The notes under the pieces are model-generated. The model was not told the DNA's origin. It made no database searches and saw only the letters and a program-made list of their open reading frames with translations. Of a stretch of DNA of 64,000 bases, positions 1-8,836 are shown piece after piece; position 1 is the first letter of the stretch, and every line of letters begins with the position of its first letter. This stretch comes from Trebonia sp963822615 (GTDB lineage Bacteria; Actinomycetota; Actinomycetes; Streptosporangiales; Streptosporangiaceae). Made by a program: the position numbers and the translations under genes. The stretch lies in NCBI GenBank assembly GCA_963822615.1, contig CAWGIM010000001.1:1221969-1285968 (forward strand). Direction: 5' to 3'.

Positions 1-1301
1 AGGTCCGTCACGCTGAACTCCGGGCCGAGGAGGCTAGCCGACCGCAGGACCTCACGCGTCGCAGCGGGGATGAAGCCGAGGCGGTCGGCGATGGCCTCCG
101 TGAGCGAGTGCGGTGTGGGCCCGGCGGCCAGGCGGGCTATCCCGTCGGCCAGGGTGACGCGGGAACTCCGCTGCAGCGCGGCGACCAGTTCCGTCAGGTA
201 AAGCGGGTTGCCGGCCGCGTCGTCGGCCAGCTCAGTCAACCTGTCGTCGGGCATGCCGCCGGCCAATGATCCGATCAGTTCGGTGACCGCGGTGGCGGCG
301 AGCCCCGTGAGGGGCAGGCGGCTGACGTCGCCGACCGTCCGACGCAGTGCCAGCAGGTCCTCGCGCTGCGGGACTGGGCGCAGGATGACCACCAAGAGCA
401 ACGGCAGCTGTGGCGCCGAGCCTGCCAGCCGGGCGAGCAGCCCGATGCTCGCCTGGTCCGCCCACTGCAGGTCATCGATGACCAAGATGGTGGGCCGGGC
501 GGCGGACTCCTCGGCGACCAGCGCGAGCAGCTGCTCGGCGAGCAGGGCGGGCCCGTCCGCGCCGTGATCGGCGCCAATCTCGCCGCGCAGGTGCCTGGCT
601 ATCGTCTCCCGCCGCGGGTTCCCGGCCGACTCGCGGACCTGGAGGGCGTCCAGCAGCGGCCGCAGTGGCAGCGCCTCGTCTAGCTCGCTGCCAGTTCCCC
701 AGAAGACCTGGCAGCCCGCGGCGGCTTCCGCGCCTAGCGCCGCCTGAACGAGCGCGGACTTGCCGATACCCGGCTCCCCTTCGACAAACACCATGCCGCC
801 CTGCCCGGCCGCGATACCGCGCACCAGCCGGCCGAGCAGCGCCAGCTCGCTGTCGCGGCCAAACAGCAGGCCAGGCGGGGCACCCGGGATCACCGCCGAC
901 TCGGACGCGAGCGGATACCGGCGGTGCGCGGAGCCGGCCGCTTGAGCGGGCCAACTGCTGGAACGGGACGGGCGGCCGGCCCGCTGCCTCCCGGCCCGGT
1001 CCTGCTGAGCAGCCCGCAGCAACCGGGCCCACTCCCCGGGCGCCAGGCGCTGGTACCCGGTGTCCGCTGGTACCTGAGCCTGGAGAAACGCGATCATGGC
1101 GGTCAGGTACCGCTCGTTCTTCCGGCCAGTGGGGACCGCCCTGGCATTCAGCCATCCGTTGATCGTCGAGTGACTGATCGAGACCGGAGGCCGCTGCTCC
1201 AGCCCAAGGTGAACCAGTCGCTGCAGCGTCGGCTTGCGGGCTGCCAGGTAAAGGGCTCGCAACGCTCGCCAGAACCGGCCCGCGGCGTCGTCTTCTGGCA
1301 C
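1..1301 (-). CDS. HTH plus AAA-ATPase regulator, 3' end outside window
   Basis: Residues 1 to about 75 look like a small XRE-type helix-turn-helix domain (SISHSTINGWLNAR). A STAND/LuxR-type ATPase follows, with Walker A GEPGIGKS at residues 175-182 and Walker B ILVIDDLQWAD, then the PLTGL and NPLYLTEL motifs usual in MalT/LuxR-like ATPases. The frame is open without a stop from the GTG at 1301 to base 1, so at least 433 residues are encoded and the C-terminus is missing. The start is supported by a GGGGG ribosome-binding run 6 bases upstream. It probably acts as a cytoplasmic ATP-dependent transcription regulator; its target is unknown. The family call is firm. Confidence 0.8.
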   Translation of the reverse strand, partial: MPEDDAAGRFWRALRALYLAARKPTLQRLVHLGLEQRPPVSISHSTINGWLNARAVPTGRKNERYLTAMIAFLQAQVPADTGYQRLAPGEWARLLRAAQQDRAGRQRAGRPSRSSSWPAQAAGSAHRRYPLASESAVIPGAPPGLLFGRDSELALLGRLVRGIAAGQGGMVFVEGEPGIGKSALVQAALGAEAAAGCQVFWGTGSELDEALPLRPLLDALQVRESAGNPRRETIARHLRGEIGADHGADGPALLAEQLLALVAEESAARPTILVIDDLQWADQASIGLLARLAGSAPQLPLLLVVILRPVPQREDLLALRRTVGDVSRLPLTGLAATAVTELIGSLAGGMPDDRLTELADDAAGNPLYLTELVAALQRSSRVTLADGIARLAAGPTPHSLTEAIADRLGFIPAATREVLRSASLLGPEFSVTD

Positions 1302-1459
1302 CGTTCCCCCGGTAAATCTATCTGGAATGAAAAGTCGCCGTAAAACTGCCAACACGGTCTTACCAGGGTACTTGCATCGATTCGGCCGAGTGCGGTTGCC
1401 GGAAACTTCCCGGATAGCGGATAACTGGCCAGCGGTTACCCGAGACTAGGAAGGCAAGG

Positions 1460-1960
1460 ATGATGCTCACCGCCTTTGCGCCGCTACCCACGCTCTGGGT
1501 GCGGCTGCTGGCCGGAGGCTGGCAGGTCGGCTTCTGGATCGACGGCAGCGGGCGTACCTATGTGGACGTGGCCGACCCCATGGACAACCTGGTCCACCGG
1601 GCGGCGGGTACCCGGCCGACCCTCCCGTCGATTGAGGCGGGGTGGCAAGGCTGGAGTTCCGGTCCCGACCGGGAAACCCGGTGCTGGGCGCTGGCTGTCG
1701 GGCACCTGCCACCCGGCGTTGGGCACGCGGTGTCATTTACCTCCCTGGCAGGCGCACCTCCGGCCGACCGGAACGGGACGGCGCTGCCGCCTGACGGCTG
1801 GACCGGCCTGCGGGTGACGGAGGGCGGGCTCTGGGTCGCTGTGGCTATCGGATGCCCCTCGCGCATCCGGATGACCGCGTACTCCCATGTCCGGCTGACC
1901 ACGCAGGCAGCGGCGTTGCAGTACCCGCTATTGCCGGTGGGGGGCCGGCTGAGCAGCTGA
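1460..1960 (+). CDS. Hypothetical protein, 166 aa
   Basis: I do not recognise this family. The protein is soluble-looking, Trp- and Gly-rich, with no signal peptide or membrane segment. The ATG at 1460 is preceded by AGGAAGG at good spacing, which supports it as a real gene. It is divergent from the HTH-ATPase gene across about 160 bases, so the two may share a control region. No function is proposed. Confidence 0.55.
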   Translation: MMLTAFAPLPTLWVRLLAGGWQVGFWIDGSGRTYVDVADPMDNLVHRAAGTRPTLPSIEAGWQGWSSGPDRETRCWALAVGHLPPGVGHAVSFTSLAGAPPADRNGTALPPDGWTGLRVTEGGLWVAVAIGCPSRIRMTAYSHVRLTTQAAALQYPLLPVGGRLSS

Positions 1961-2007
1961 GCCAGCAGACGGGAACGTCTGACTGAGAAATCAGGCTGGC
2001 GCGGTGT

Positions 2008-2045
2008 GTTCTCTTATTACCCGTTCTCTTATTACGCGTTTTTTC
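2008..2045. repeat. 15-bp direct repeat followed by T-run
   Basis: GTTCTCTTATTAC occurs twice, at 2008 and 2023, and is followed by GCG and a run of six T. The AT-rich island lies between two genes that converge here. A small stem CAGACG/CGTCTG sits at 1966-1981. It may assist transcription termination of the rightward gene, but the stem and T-run are not adjacent. Confidence 0.4.
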
Positions 2046-2062
2046 TGCGCTGACTTAATGAC

Positions 2063-2728
2063 TCAGTCGTGCACGATGCTGGCGTGATGGCAGAAGTGCA
2101 CCCGGGCCGGGGCCATCGACCGGACACGCCCGAGCGAGGCCTCCCAGGACGGCCGGTCGGCCGCCTGGCCCGCCGGCAGCCGCTGGGCAAGCGGGCCGCT
2201 GTACTCGCGCGGCGTGTAGGCGGCATCCCCGATCAGCAGGTCGAGCGAGCCGTCATCCATTCGGGCGGCGACGCACTGGTGACCGACGGTGTGGCCGGGG
2301 GTCGCGATCACCGACAGGCCGGGCAGGATCTCGGTGTCGCCGTCGAGCAGCTCGAACCGCGCGCCGGTGAAGTCGAACCAGCTCGACAGCGCGGGCGCCT
2401 CACGGCGGGCGCGGTCGAGTTCGGCCCGCTGGACGTAGAACGGGGCATGCTTGAACACCGGATTCTGACCGCAGTGGTCAAAGTGCAGGTGGGTGTTGAT
2501 CACCAGCGAGATGTCGGCGGGAGACAAGCCAAGCCCGGCCAGCGCATCGGCCACGGAGACGTTGACCACCCGCCAGTCGTTGAGGAGATCCCGCGGGCCT
2601 CCCACCCCGGTGTCGACCAAGGCGGCGCCACCCGGATGGGTGATCACGAAACCGTGGACCGGCCACTGCGCGCCCTCGCTACCGGGCGGGCTCAGCCTGG
2701 CCAGGTGCAGTCGATGAATCTCCAGCAA
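2063..2728 (-). CDS. MBL-fold metallo-hydrolase (lactonase-like)
   Basis: Metallo-beta-lactamase fold enzyme of the N-acyl homoserine lactonase-like group. It carries the zinc motif THLHFDH (H80, H82, D84, H85), then TPGHTVGH (H146) and GDAAY (D168). I chose the TTG start at 2728 (MLEIHRLHLA), preceded by GGGAGG about 10 bases upstream, because the longer frame runs back through the neighbouring dehydratase gene. At 221 residues it is close to the usual single-domain length. It lies 49 bases downstream of the dehydratase gene on the same strand and is probably cotranscribed. The substrate (lactone, thioester or other) cannot be read from the sequence. Confidence 0.8.
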   Translation of the reverse strand: MLEIHRLHLARLSPPGSEGAQWPVHGFVITHPGGAALVDTGVGGPRDLLNDWRVVNVSVADALAGLGLSPADISLVINTHLHFDHCGQNPVFKHAPFYVQRAELDRARREAPALSSWFDFTGARFELLDGDTEILPGLSVIATPGHTVGHQCVAARMDDGSLDLLIGDAAYTPREYSGPLAQRLPAGQAADRPSWEASLGRVRSMAPARVHFCHHASIVHD

Positions 2729-2777
2729 CGGCGGCCCGCCTCCCGTCCTTGCCCGTTGGCCCGGCGGTTCTGTTCTA

Positions 2778-3755
2778 TCACCGGAGGCTGGCCCAGCCGC
2801 GATAGGCGGCCAGGTCGACGTTGCTGCCGCAGACGATGGTGGCGACCGGCCGGCCTGCGAAGCGGCCGGGGTCTTCGAGCACAGCCGCGACGCCGAGCGC
2901 GGCCGAGGGCTCCGCCACCAGGCCAGCCTGTTCCAACAGGATCCGCAGGCCGGCCACGATGGACTCCTCCCGCACCAGCACGGCGTCGTCGGCGACCAGC
3001 AGGAGGTCGTCAAGGACGGCCGCGATCGGCAGGCGGCCGGCCACGCCGTCGGCGATGGTGCTGGTCGAGTCGGTGGTGACCACCCGCCGCTGGCGCCAGG
3101 AGTACGTCATCGCGGGCGCGCCGAGCGGCTGCACGCAGATCACCTCGACCCCGGGCGCTCGCTCCTTCAGCACGTGGCCGATGCCGGTCGCCATGGCCCC
3201 GCCGCCGAGGGCGATCAGCACCGCCTCGAATGAGGCGGCGCCGCTGTCCAGCGCGTCGGCCAGCTCAAGGCCGATGGTCGCCGCGCCCTCGCAGGTCTCG
3301 AGGTCCAGGCTGTCCTCGAGCAGCCGGATGCCGTCGGCGGCGGCGATCGCGGTTGCCCGCTCGCGGGCGGTGTCGAAGTCACCGTCCACCAGCTCGAGCC
3401 GGGCGCCGAGGGCGCGGATGCGGTCGAGCTTGGCCGCGGGCGCGAAGCGGGATGCCACCACGGTGACCTCGAGCCCGCGACCGCGCCCGGACCAGGCGAG
3501 GGCCTGGCCGAGGTTGCCCGCGCTGGCGCACACCACCGACCGCGGCCCGTCGGCCGCCAGCCGGCTGGCGATGACCTCGGTGCCGCGGCCCTTGAAGCTG
3601 CGGACCGGGTTGGCCGTTTCCAGCTTGATGCTCAGCGCGCAGCCGAGGACGGGCTCGAGCGCCTGGCAGCGGTACAACGGGGTGTCGAGGAAAACCGGGT
3701 CGATGACCCGGCGGGCCGCCTGGATCCGGGCAGTGTCGAGGCGCGTTGGCTGCAC
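2778..3755 (-). CDS. PLP-dependent threonine/serine dehydratase-like enzyme
   Basis: Fold-type II PLP enzyme of 325 residues. The Schiff-base lysine is K55 in SFKGRG, and the phosphate-binding glycine loop is GGGAMATG at about 184-191. The order of motifs fits the catabolic threonine dehydratase/serine racemase group; there is no C-terminal ACT domain, which argues against the feedback-inhibited biosynthetic IlvA. Expected reaction is deamination of Thr or Ser to a 2-oxo acid. It heads a leftward run with the MBL hydrolase. Other family members act on hydroxyaspartate or diaminopropionate, so the substrate is open. Confidence 0.85.
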   Translation of the reverse strand: MQPTRLDTARIQAARRVIDPVFLDTPLYRCQALEPVLGCALSIKLETANPVRSFKGRGTEVIASRLAADGPRSVVCASAGNLGQALAWSGRGRGLEVTVVASRFAPAAKLDRIRALGARLELVDGDFDTARERATAIAAADGIRLLEDSLDLETCEGAATIGLELADALDSGAASFEAVLIALGGGAMATGIGHVLKERAPGVEVICVQPLGAPAMTYSWRQRRVVTTDSTSTIADGVAGRLPIAAVLDDLLLVADDAVLVREESIVAGLRILLEQAGLVAEPSAALGVAAVLEDPGRFAGRPVATIVCGSNVDLAAYRGWASLR

Positions 3756-3799
3756 GCACGGAAGCGTAGCGCGGGCGGGGGCGCCCGGATCGGCCGCGA

Positions 3800-4411
3800 T
3801 CAGCCGAGGGCGGCCTCGATGTCCCCGATGACCTGCGCGTTGCCTGCATACAGGATCGCGTGCAGGCCGGCCTGGCGGGCGGCGGCCACGTTAGGCTCAA
3901 GGTCGTCGACGAACAGCACCTGCCCGGCTGCGGCCCCCAGCCGCTCGCAGGTCAGCGCGTAGATCGCGGGGTCGGGCTTGCTGAGCCCGCACTCGTGCGA
4001 GTAGACGATCTCATCCACCAGGTCGGCGAAGCCGTAGGCAGCCTGCTCCCGCTCGCGTGCGCCGACGAAGCTGTTGCTGAGGATGCCGGTGCGGTAGCGG
4101 GGCCGCAGCCGCCGGACGTACTCGATCAGCTCCGTGTTGGCCGATCCGAGGTACTCGCGCCAGACCCAGCCCATGAACTCATCCGCCTGCCGCTGGTCCA
4201 GGCCGAGACGCTCGGCCAGCGCCCGGTGCACGTCGGCCTCGCTGACCGCGCCGATGCCGCCGTCCCGCCAGATGTCGGCCATGCGCTGGTTGATCTGGCC
4301 GGCGTCCAGGCCGAGCAGCGACTCCCACCGCTCGGTCACCCCCAGGCTCGGGGTGATCTCAAGGACGCCGCCGATGTCGAACACAACCGCCTGAATCGTC
4401 ATGTCACGCAC
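3800..4411 (-). CDS. HAD-superfamily hydrolase (subfamily IA)
   Basis: Haloacid dehalogenase-fold hydrolase of about 200 residues. Motif I reads VVFDIGGVL, so the second Asp of the usual DxD is Gly, as in the epoxide-hydrolase N-terminal phosphatase-like group. Motif II is ILSNS, the lysine region is CGLSKPDPAIY, and motif IV is VLFVDDLEPNV. The frame opens with GTG at 4411; an ATG three codons later (4402) with AGGG about 8 bases upstream is equally plausible. Likely a small-molecule phosphatase or dehalogenase in the cytoplasm; the substrate is unknown. Confidence 0.82.
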   Translation of the reverse strand: MRDMTIQAVVFDIGGVLEITPSLGVTERWESLLGLDAGQINQRMADIWRDGGIGAVSEADVHRALAERLGLDQRQADEFMGWVWREYLGSANTELIEYVRRLRPRYRTGILSNSFVGAREREQAAYGFADLVDEIVYSHECGLSKPDPAIYALTCERLGAAAGQVLFVDDLEPNVAAARQAGLHAILYAGNAQVIGDIEAALG

Positions 4412-4486
4412 CCTGCCGGTTACCCCGGGGGCAAGGTCAACGGCGTCAACGGCGCCCGCCCCCGGGGAACCAGGCCATGGCCGGGC

Positions 4487-5320
4487 TCAGGAGCTGAGGA
4501 ACTCCTTCAGCGCCGCGTTGACCTCGTCCGGGAAGGTCCAGCCGATGTTGTGCGGGCCGCCTTCCACCGGGACGATCCTGACATCCTTGATCAGGCCCGA
4601 CAACCGCTCCGCGGTCGCGGCGAACGGCAGGATTCGGTCCTCGGTGCCGTGCAGCACCAGCGTCGGCACGTCGAACTTGGGCAGGTCGGCCCGGAAGTCG
4701 GTCAGCCAGGTGTCGACGCAGGCGTAGGTCGCGTACGGCGAGGCGCCGACGGCGACGATGAAGCTGGCCTGCTTGGCCTGCTCGCTGATCCGGGTGCCGC
4801 CGAGCTTGTCCACGTTGTAGAAGTTGTTGAAGAAGTCCTCGAGGTAGGCGTAGCGGTCGGCGGCGATTGCCGCCTTGATGCCCTCGAACACCGCGCCGTC
4901 CACGCCCTCGGGGTTGTCGTCGGTCTTCAGCAGGAACGGCGGCACGACGCCGAGCATGGCCGCCTTGCTCACCCGGGCGGAGCCGTAGTTGCCCAGGTAG
5001 CGGGCGACCTCCCCGGTGCCCATGGAGAATCCGACCAGGACCACGTCGTGCAGGTCGAGGTGCTCGAGCAGCGCGTTCAGGTCGGCCGCGAAGGTGTCGT
5101 AGTCGTACCCGGTCCACGGCTGGCTGGACTGGCCGAAGCCGCGACGGTCGTAGGCGATCACCCGGTAGCCCTCGGCCAGCAGCATCGGCGTCTGGCGCTC
5201 CCACGAGTGCCCGTCGAGCGGGTAGCCGTGGATCAGCACGACCGGCTGGCCAGTACCGTGATCCTCGTAGTACAGCTCGATGTCGGCGCCGTTCTCGCTG
5301 CCGACCACGACCTTCGACAT
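4487..5320 (-). CDS. Alpha/beta hydrolase (non-haem chloroperoxidase-like)
   Basis: 277 residues with the complete catalytic triad: nucleophile S99 in GFSMG, D228 in HGTEDRILPF, and H257 in GGPHNIG. The oxyanion region is HGYPLDGHSW. This pattern matches the cofactor-free haloperoxidase/esterase group of alpha/beta hydrolases. The ATG has a strong AGGAGG Shine-Dalgarno immediately upstream. There is no signal peptide, so it is cytoplasmic. The natural substrate is probably an ester or lactone; haloperoxidase activity in this family is generally a side reaction. Confidence 0.88.
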   Translation of the reverse strand: MSKVVVGSENGADIELYYEDHGTGQPVVLIHGYPLDGHSWERQTPMLLAEGYRVIAYDRRGFGQSSQPWTGYDYDTFAADLNALLEHLDLHDVVLVGFSMGTGEVARYLGNYGSARVSKAAMLGVVPPFLLKTDDNPEGVDGAVFEGIKAAIAADRYAYLEDFFNNFYNVDKLGGTRISEQAKQASFIVAVGASPYATYACVDTWLTDFRADLPKFDVPTLVLHGTEDRILPFAATAERLSGLIKDVRIVPVEGGPHNIGWTFPDEVNAALKEFLSS

Positions 5321-5442
5321 GACTCCTCCTGTTCGCCGTTCCTGTTCGCCGTGCGGGTCCGCCCGGGCACGCGGGCGTCATGTCCGAGTCAATCACGCGG
5401 GTGGCGAGCGGTTCGATAGGGCTGGGCTACCGGCCTGGCCCG

Positions 5443-6990
5443 CTATCCGCCCGGCGGTGCGTGGCTGCGCACGGTGCGCCGGCCGTCCGGGCTGCGGGCC
5501 TCGGTGCTGCCGTCGGGGTAGAGGATGAGCTGCCAGCCCTGTCGGTGGATGCAGACGTCGTGGTGGAACTGGCAGACCAGGGCGCAGTTGGCGACCGAGG
5601 TCTCGCCGCCGTCCGCCTTGTGCCGCAGGTGGTGCACGTCGCAGTAGACCGCCGGGCGGTCGCAGTGCGGCCACGCGCAGTGCCGGTCGCGAAGCTGGAC
5701 CGCCCGGCGGATGTGGCCCGGGATGCCGTCTGAGTAGCCGATGTCGAGCGGCAGGCTCGGGGTGCCGTAAGGCCGGGTGAGCAGTCCCCGCCGTAGCTGT
5801 GAGGCAACCCCGGCTGGGCCCGATACCAGGTCGATAGCGAGCCGGGTGATCGCGTAGCGCAGCGCCTGGTGTGCCTCAGGAGACCGCGGAGCCCGGGAAG
5901 ACCGCGCCCGGGAAGACCGCACCCGGGAAGACCGCGCTGCCCGGGGATGCTGATGTGCTCCCGGGGTGGCGCGGCCGGCCAGGTCGATGATCGCGTCGAT
6001 GACGGCCGGATCGGCCTGGCCGGTGACGACGGGCACGATCTGCGCGTCACAGGCCGCTGTCTCGGCATCCAGGCCGGTCAGGCAGGCGTCCTGGTCGAGG
6101 CGGGCGCGGATCCAGGCGTCCTCAAGCTCGGCCGCGCCGGGCATCTGCCGCAGCTGGGAGAGCGGGATGTGCACGATCGCCTGGGTGTCGGCGCCGGCCC
6201 GGGCGGGGACCAGGCGGGCCCGCAGCAGCAGCGCGCAGGCCTGCTGCAAGGCGTCGTGGAACCGCTGGGCCTCGGTGCGGTCGTCCTCGGGTCCCTGCTT
6301 CTTGCCGAGGGCTTCGAGTACGGCCCGCACCGCGGCCGCGCACTCCGGTGTGAGGTTGCCGCGGATCACGCCCGCGCCGCCGAAGGTGGTGCCGACCAGC
6401 AGCGAGCGGTCGGACGGGTCGGGGTCGTCGGCGTCGGGCTGCTGCTGGCGCCAGCGCTCGATCGCGTAGGCCGCGATCGTCCGCAGGTCGTCAAGCGACG
6501 CGCCGGCCGCCGACGCGTCCAGCAGGATCTTGTCGGTTTCGTCGCGCAACTGGCCGGGCAGCTTGCGGGTCCAGTCGGCGATCTCGTCCGCCCATGACTG
6601 GGTGATCTGGCCGGCTCGCAGGGCCGCGCTGAGCCGCGGTCGCTCGCGGTGCCGGCGCATCTCGCGCACCGCGGCCCGGGCGTCCTTCTTGGTCAGCCGG
6701 CCGTGCGCGGCCAGCCAGGCCGAGGACGAGCCGTAGCCGTCGGCGTCATGTGCGTCGGTCGCGTCGAACTGGCGCAGGTACTGCGCGCGGGCGGCGGCCA
6801 GCTTGCCCTGGATCCGGCCGAGGGCGAGCAGCGCGCTGCCGCAGCCCGGCCCGGTCAGGCCGGCCACGTCCAGCGCGTTGAGGTAGTCCACGGCGCGCTC
6901 GGCCGCCAGCAGCGCCTCCTCCACGCTGCCGAAGCGCGCGCTCGCGGCGCCCGCGCTGCTGGCGCCGGTGACTCCGGGTTCGGTACACAT
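5443..6990 (-). CDS. DUF222 / HNH endonuclease domain protein
   Basis: 515 residues: DUF222 in roughly residues 30-300, then an HNH nuclease domain at about 436-487 with paired cysteines (CAWPHC) and the HH core (CDVHHLRHKADGG, ending CQFHHD). These proteins are multicopy in actinobacteria and often linked to mobile or repetitive DNA, but their cellular role is not established. A 15-bp tandem repeat (5892-5936) gives an Arg/Ser-rich linker between the domains. I use the ATG at 6990, with GAGGGGG 9 bases upstream, rather than the TTG two codons earlier. Confidence 0.88.
   Translation of the reverse strand: MCTEPGVTGASSAGAASARFGSVEEALLAAERAVDYLNALDVAGLTGPGCGSALLALGRIQGKLAAARAQYLRQFDATDAHDADGYGSSSAWLAAHGRLTKKDARAAVREMRRHRERPRLSAALRAGQITQSWADEIADWTRKLPGQLRDETDKILLDASAAGASLDDLRTIAAYAIERWRQQQPDADDPDPSDRSLLVGTTFGGAGVIRGNLTPECAAAVRAVLEALGKKQGPEDDRTEAQRFHDALQQACALLLRARLVPARAGADTQAIVHIPLSQLRQMPGAAELEDAWIRARLDQDACLTGLDAETAACDAQIVPVVTGQADPAVIDAIIDLAGRATPGAHQHPRAARSSRVRSSRARSSRAPRSPEAHQALRYAITRLAIDLVSGPAGVASQLRRGLLTRPYGTPSLPLDIGYSDGIPGHIRRAVQLRDRHCAWPHCDRPAVYCDVHHLRHKADGGETSVANCALVCQFHHDVCIHRQGWQLILYPDGSTEARSPDGRRTVRSHAPPGG
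5892..5936. repeat. 15-bp minisatellite inside DUF222-HNH gene
   Basis: Three consecutive copies of CCCGGGAAGACCGC(G/A), in frame, encode repeated R-S-S-R-A in the linker of the HNH protein. Because the unit is a multiple of three, copy-number change would alter linker length without shifting frame. Confidence 0.85.
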
Positions 6991-7301
6991 GCACAATCAC
7001 CCCCTCACGGCGAGATGCGATGCCTGACAGAGGACATCGTGAAGTGAGCACCACCTGAAGGGGTGCTACGCAATCCGTGAAAGGGCGCGGCCGCGCAGGG
7101 TGGCGTGGTTACGGCGTGGCGCGTCGTCGGCCGGCCACGATGAGGCCGGCATCTCATTGGCGACCAGTCAATCGGTCGACCGTTACCCGGTTAGCCTACC
7201 AGTTCGAGGTGCGTGACTCAAGATCTCATATCAAGATCTTTTTTCGAGCAGCTCGGCGCGGCGGGCCGGCTTGGGTTGAGCGCGGCTCAGGTTGAACCGG
7301 C
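6991..7301. other. Intergenic region with one terminator-like hairpin
   Basis: About 310 bases between the leftward HNH and citrate synthase genes. It probably holds the HNH promoter, but I cannot point to convincing -10/-35 boxes. The only structure seen is the hairpin with a T-run at 7220-7244. No RNA gene or small ORF with a ribosome-binding site was recognised. Confidence 0.5.
7220..7244 (+). terminator. Possible rho-independent terminator, rightward
   Basis: AAGATCT and AGATCTT form a 7-bp stem around a 7-base loop, followed directly by a T-run (7239-7244). It faces rightward although both flanking genes run leftward, so it may block antisense transcription into the citrate synthase gene, or be fortuitous. 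Confidence 0.35.
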
Positions 7302-8780
7302 CTACGTCGAGCGCGGCCGGGAATCGCGCGGGGGCGCCGGGGTCACCCGGCGCACGACCGCGCGACCGCGGAAGCGGAGGGCAGGCTCGCCGTACTCTTC
7401 GGCCGCGTGCGCGATCCAGCCCGCCGTGCGGGCGACGGCGAACACCGCGGTCGCGGCCTGCGGCGGCATCCGGGCAACGTGGCACAGCGCCCCCAGCGCG
7501 AAGTCGACGCTGGCGGGGGTGGCGGCCGCACGGGTGGCCTGCTCGATGAGCGCCCGGTCGGCCGGCGTCGCGATCGCGTGGACGGCTCGCAGTAGCGGGG
7601 CCGCGCGCGGGTCGCCGTGGCGGTGGACCGGGTGGCCGAACCCAAGCGCAGCCGGGGCAGCGCGGTGGTCGGTCGGGGCGGCGGCGCCATGGTCGGTCGC
7701 GGAGGCGGCGCCATGGTCGGTCGCGGAGGCGGCGCCATGGTCGGTCGCGGAGGCGGCGCCATGGTCGGTCGCGGAGGCGCCGCGGCCGGCCGGGCGGGCT
7801 CCGGCCTGGAGGTCGAGCAGCTGTTCGCGGACACGCCGGGGCACGTCGCCGTGCAGGGTGCCGCCGAGCGCGCCGAGTCCGGCGAGGACGCAGCCGGCCG
7901 GGGCGGCGCGGGCGGAGGCGGCGACCCGGACCGCGAGGGTGGAGGTGGCCAGCTCGTGCTCGGCCAGCAGAACCAGCGCGGTATCGAGCGCGCGGACCCG
8001 GGGCGGGGTCGGGCGCAGCGGCGACCAGCGCTGCCACAACCCGGCCGCGACGCTACCGGCCGCGCCGCTACCGCCTGCGGCGCTGCTGGCCCTGGCGTCG
8101 GCCTCGGTAGCGGCAGCGGCCCCGGCAGCGGTCCCAGCAACCGCAGCAGCCCTGGCAGCCGCAGCAGCCCTGGCAGCCCCGGCAGCGGCAGTGACCCCGG
8201 CAGCCGCAGCGGCGGTGCCTGAAGCCTGGACCAGGGCAGCGATGATGCGTCTCCCCCAGGCTGGCCAGTCCGGCCGGTCGGCCGCGGTGCCCACGTCAAG
8301 GCGGTCGGCGGGCAGGGCGGCTACGACGGCCGCGAACCGCTGCCCGACCGGGAGGCCGTCGTCCAGGTCAGCCAGCAGCGTTGCCAGCGACGGGGCGAGG
8401 CCGGCGGGCGGTACCCAGCCTCCCGGGGGCGGTCCGGGCGGCGCCAGCCGGCCGGACCAGAGCAGCTCAGCGACCGCCTCGAACGGCTGGCGGGCGGCCA
8501 CCAGGTCCGCGACGTCGGTTCCCCGGTACCTGATCAGGCCGTCGGTCACGGTGCTGACGCCGGTAGCGATCACCAGGTCGATGCTCGCGGGCGGGCGGGG
8601 CAGCGTGCGGGGCCGGGAGCGCTGGGCGAGCAGCTCGAGGTCGTCGGAGTCGTAGCGGCTTGACCGGCCGTCCGGTCCGGTGACGCGGCGCAGCGCGCCC
8701 CGGCTGACGTAGGCGTACAGCGTGCGGACGTCCACTCCGAGCCGCGCGGCCGCGGTCCGCGCGTCGAGTTGTTCACCCAT
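7302..8780 (-). CDS. Helix-turn-helix / citrate synthase fusion
   Basis: Residues 1-60 form a MerR-like helix-turn-helix (TAAARLGVDVRTLYAYVSRG), followed by a citrate/2-methylcitrate synthase-like domain. Catalytic positions are present: His in LAEHELATST, His in GFGHPVHRHGDPRA, and Asp in SVDFALGAL. The 492-residue length is inflated by an Ala-rich segment in the middle and an 8-residue repeat (ATDHGAAS) encoded by 7681-7776. It would condense an acyl-CoA with oxaloacetate; whether it is an active enzyme, a regulator or both is open. It is divergent from a CoA-transferase across a perfect palindrome, which suggests the HTH domain binds there. Confidence 0.85.
   Translation of the reverse strand: MGEQLDARTAAARLGVDVRTLYAYVSRGALRRVTGPDGRSSRYDSDDLELLAQRSRPRTLPRPPASIDLVIATGVSTVTDGLIRYRGTDVADLVAARQPFEAVAELLWSGRLAPPGPPPGGWVPPAGLAPSLATLLADLDDGLPVGQRFAAVVAALPADRLDVGTAADRPDWPAWGRRIIAALVQASGTAAAAAGVTAAAGAARAAAAARAAAVAGTAAGAAAATEADARASSAAGGSGAAGSVAAGLWQRWSPLRPTPPRVRALDTALVLLAEHELATSTLAVRVAASARAAPAGCVLAGLGALGGTLHGDVPRRVREQLLDLQAGARPAGRGASATDHGAASATDHGAASATDHGAASATDHGAAAPTDHRAAPAALGFGHPVHRHGDPRAAPLLRAVHAIATPADRALIEQATRAAATPASVDFALGALCHVARMPPQAATAVFAVARTAGWIAHAAEEYGEPALRFRGRAVVRRVTPAPPRDSRPRST
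7681..7776. repeat. 24-bp minisatellite, four exact copies
   Basis: Four identical 24-base units in tandem, preceded by a degenerate half unit at 7665-7680. In frame on the minus strand each unit encodes ATDHGAAS in the citrate synthase-like protein, just before the HPVHRHGD active-site segment. Identity of all four copies at the DNA level implies recent expansion. Confidence 0.95.
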
Positions 8781-8787
8781 CGGTTGA

Positions 8788-8809
8788 CGATAATCAACGT
8801 TGATTATCG
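8788..8809. promoter_or_regulatory. 22-bp perfect palindrome between divergent genes
   Basis: CGATAATCAAC followed directly by its reverse complement, centred between 8798 and 8799. It lies 8 bases upstream of the citrate synthase start and 28 bases upstream of the CoA-transferase start, and is AT-rich in a GC-rich context. This is the placement of an operator controlling both genes. The N-terminal HTH of the citrate synthase fusion is the obvious candidate ligand; that is an inference. Confidence 0.8.
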
Positions 8810-8836
8810 AGTCCAGTCGGATCGAGAATCGTTGCT

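Noticed and set aside
7180..7215. tRNA-like segment (GTTCGAG)
   Set aside because: No cloverleaf can be built around it; only a T-loop-like heptamer is present.
7681..7776. CRISPR-like array
   Set aside because: Units are contiguous, identical and in frame with no spacers, so it is a coding minisatellite.
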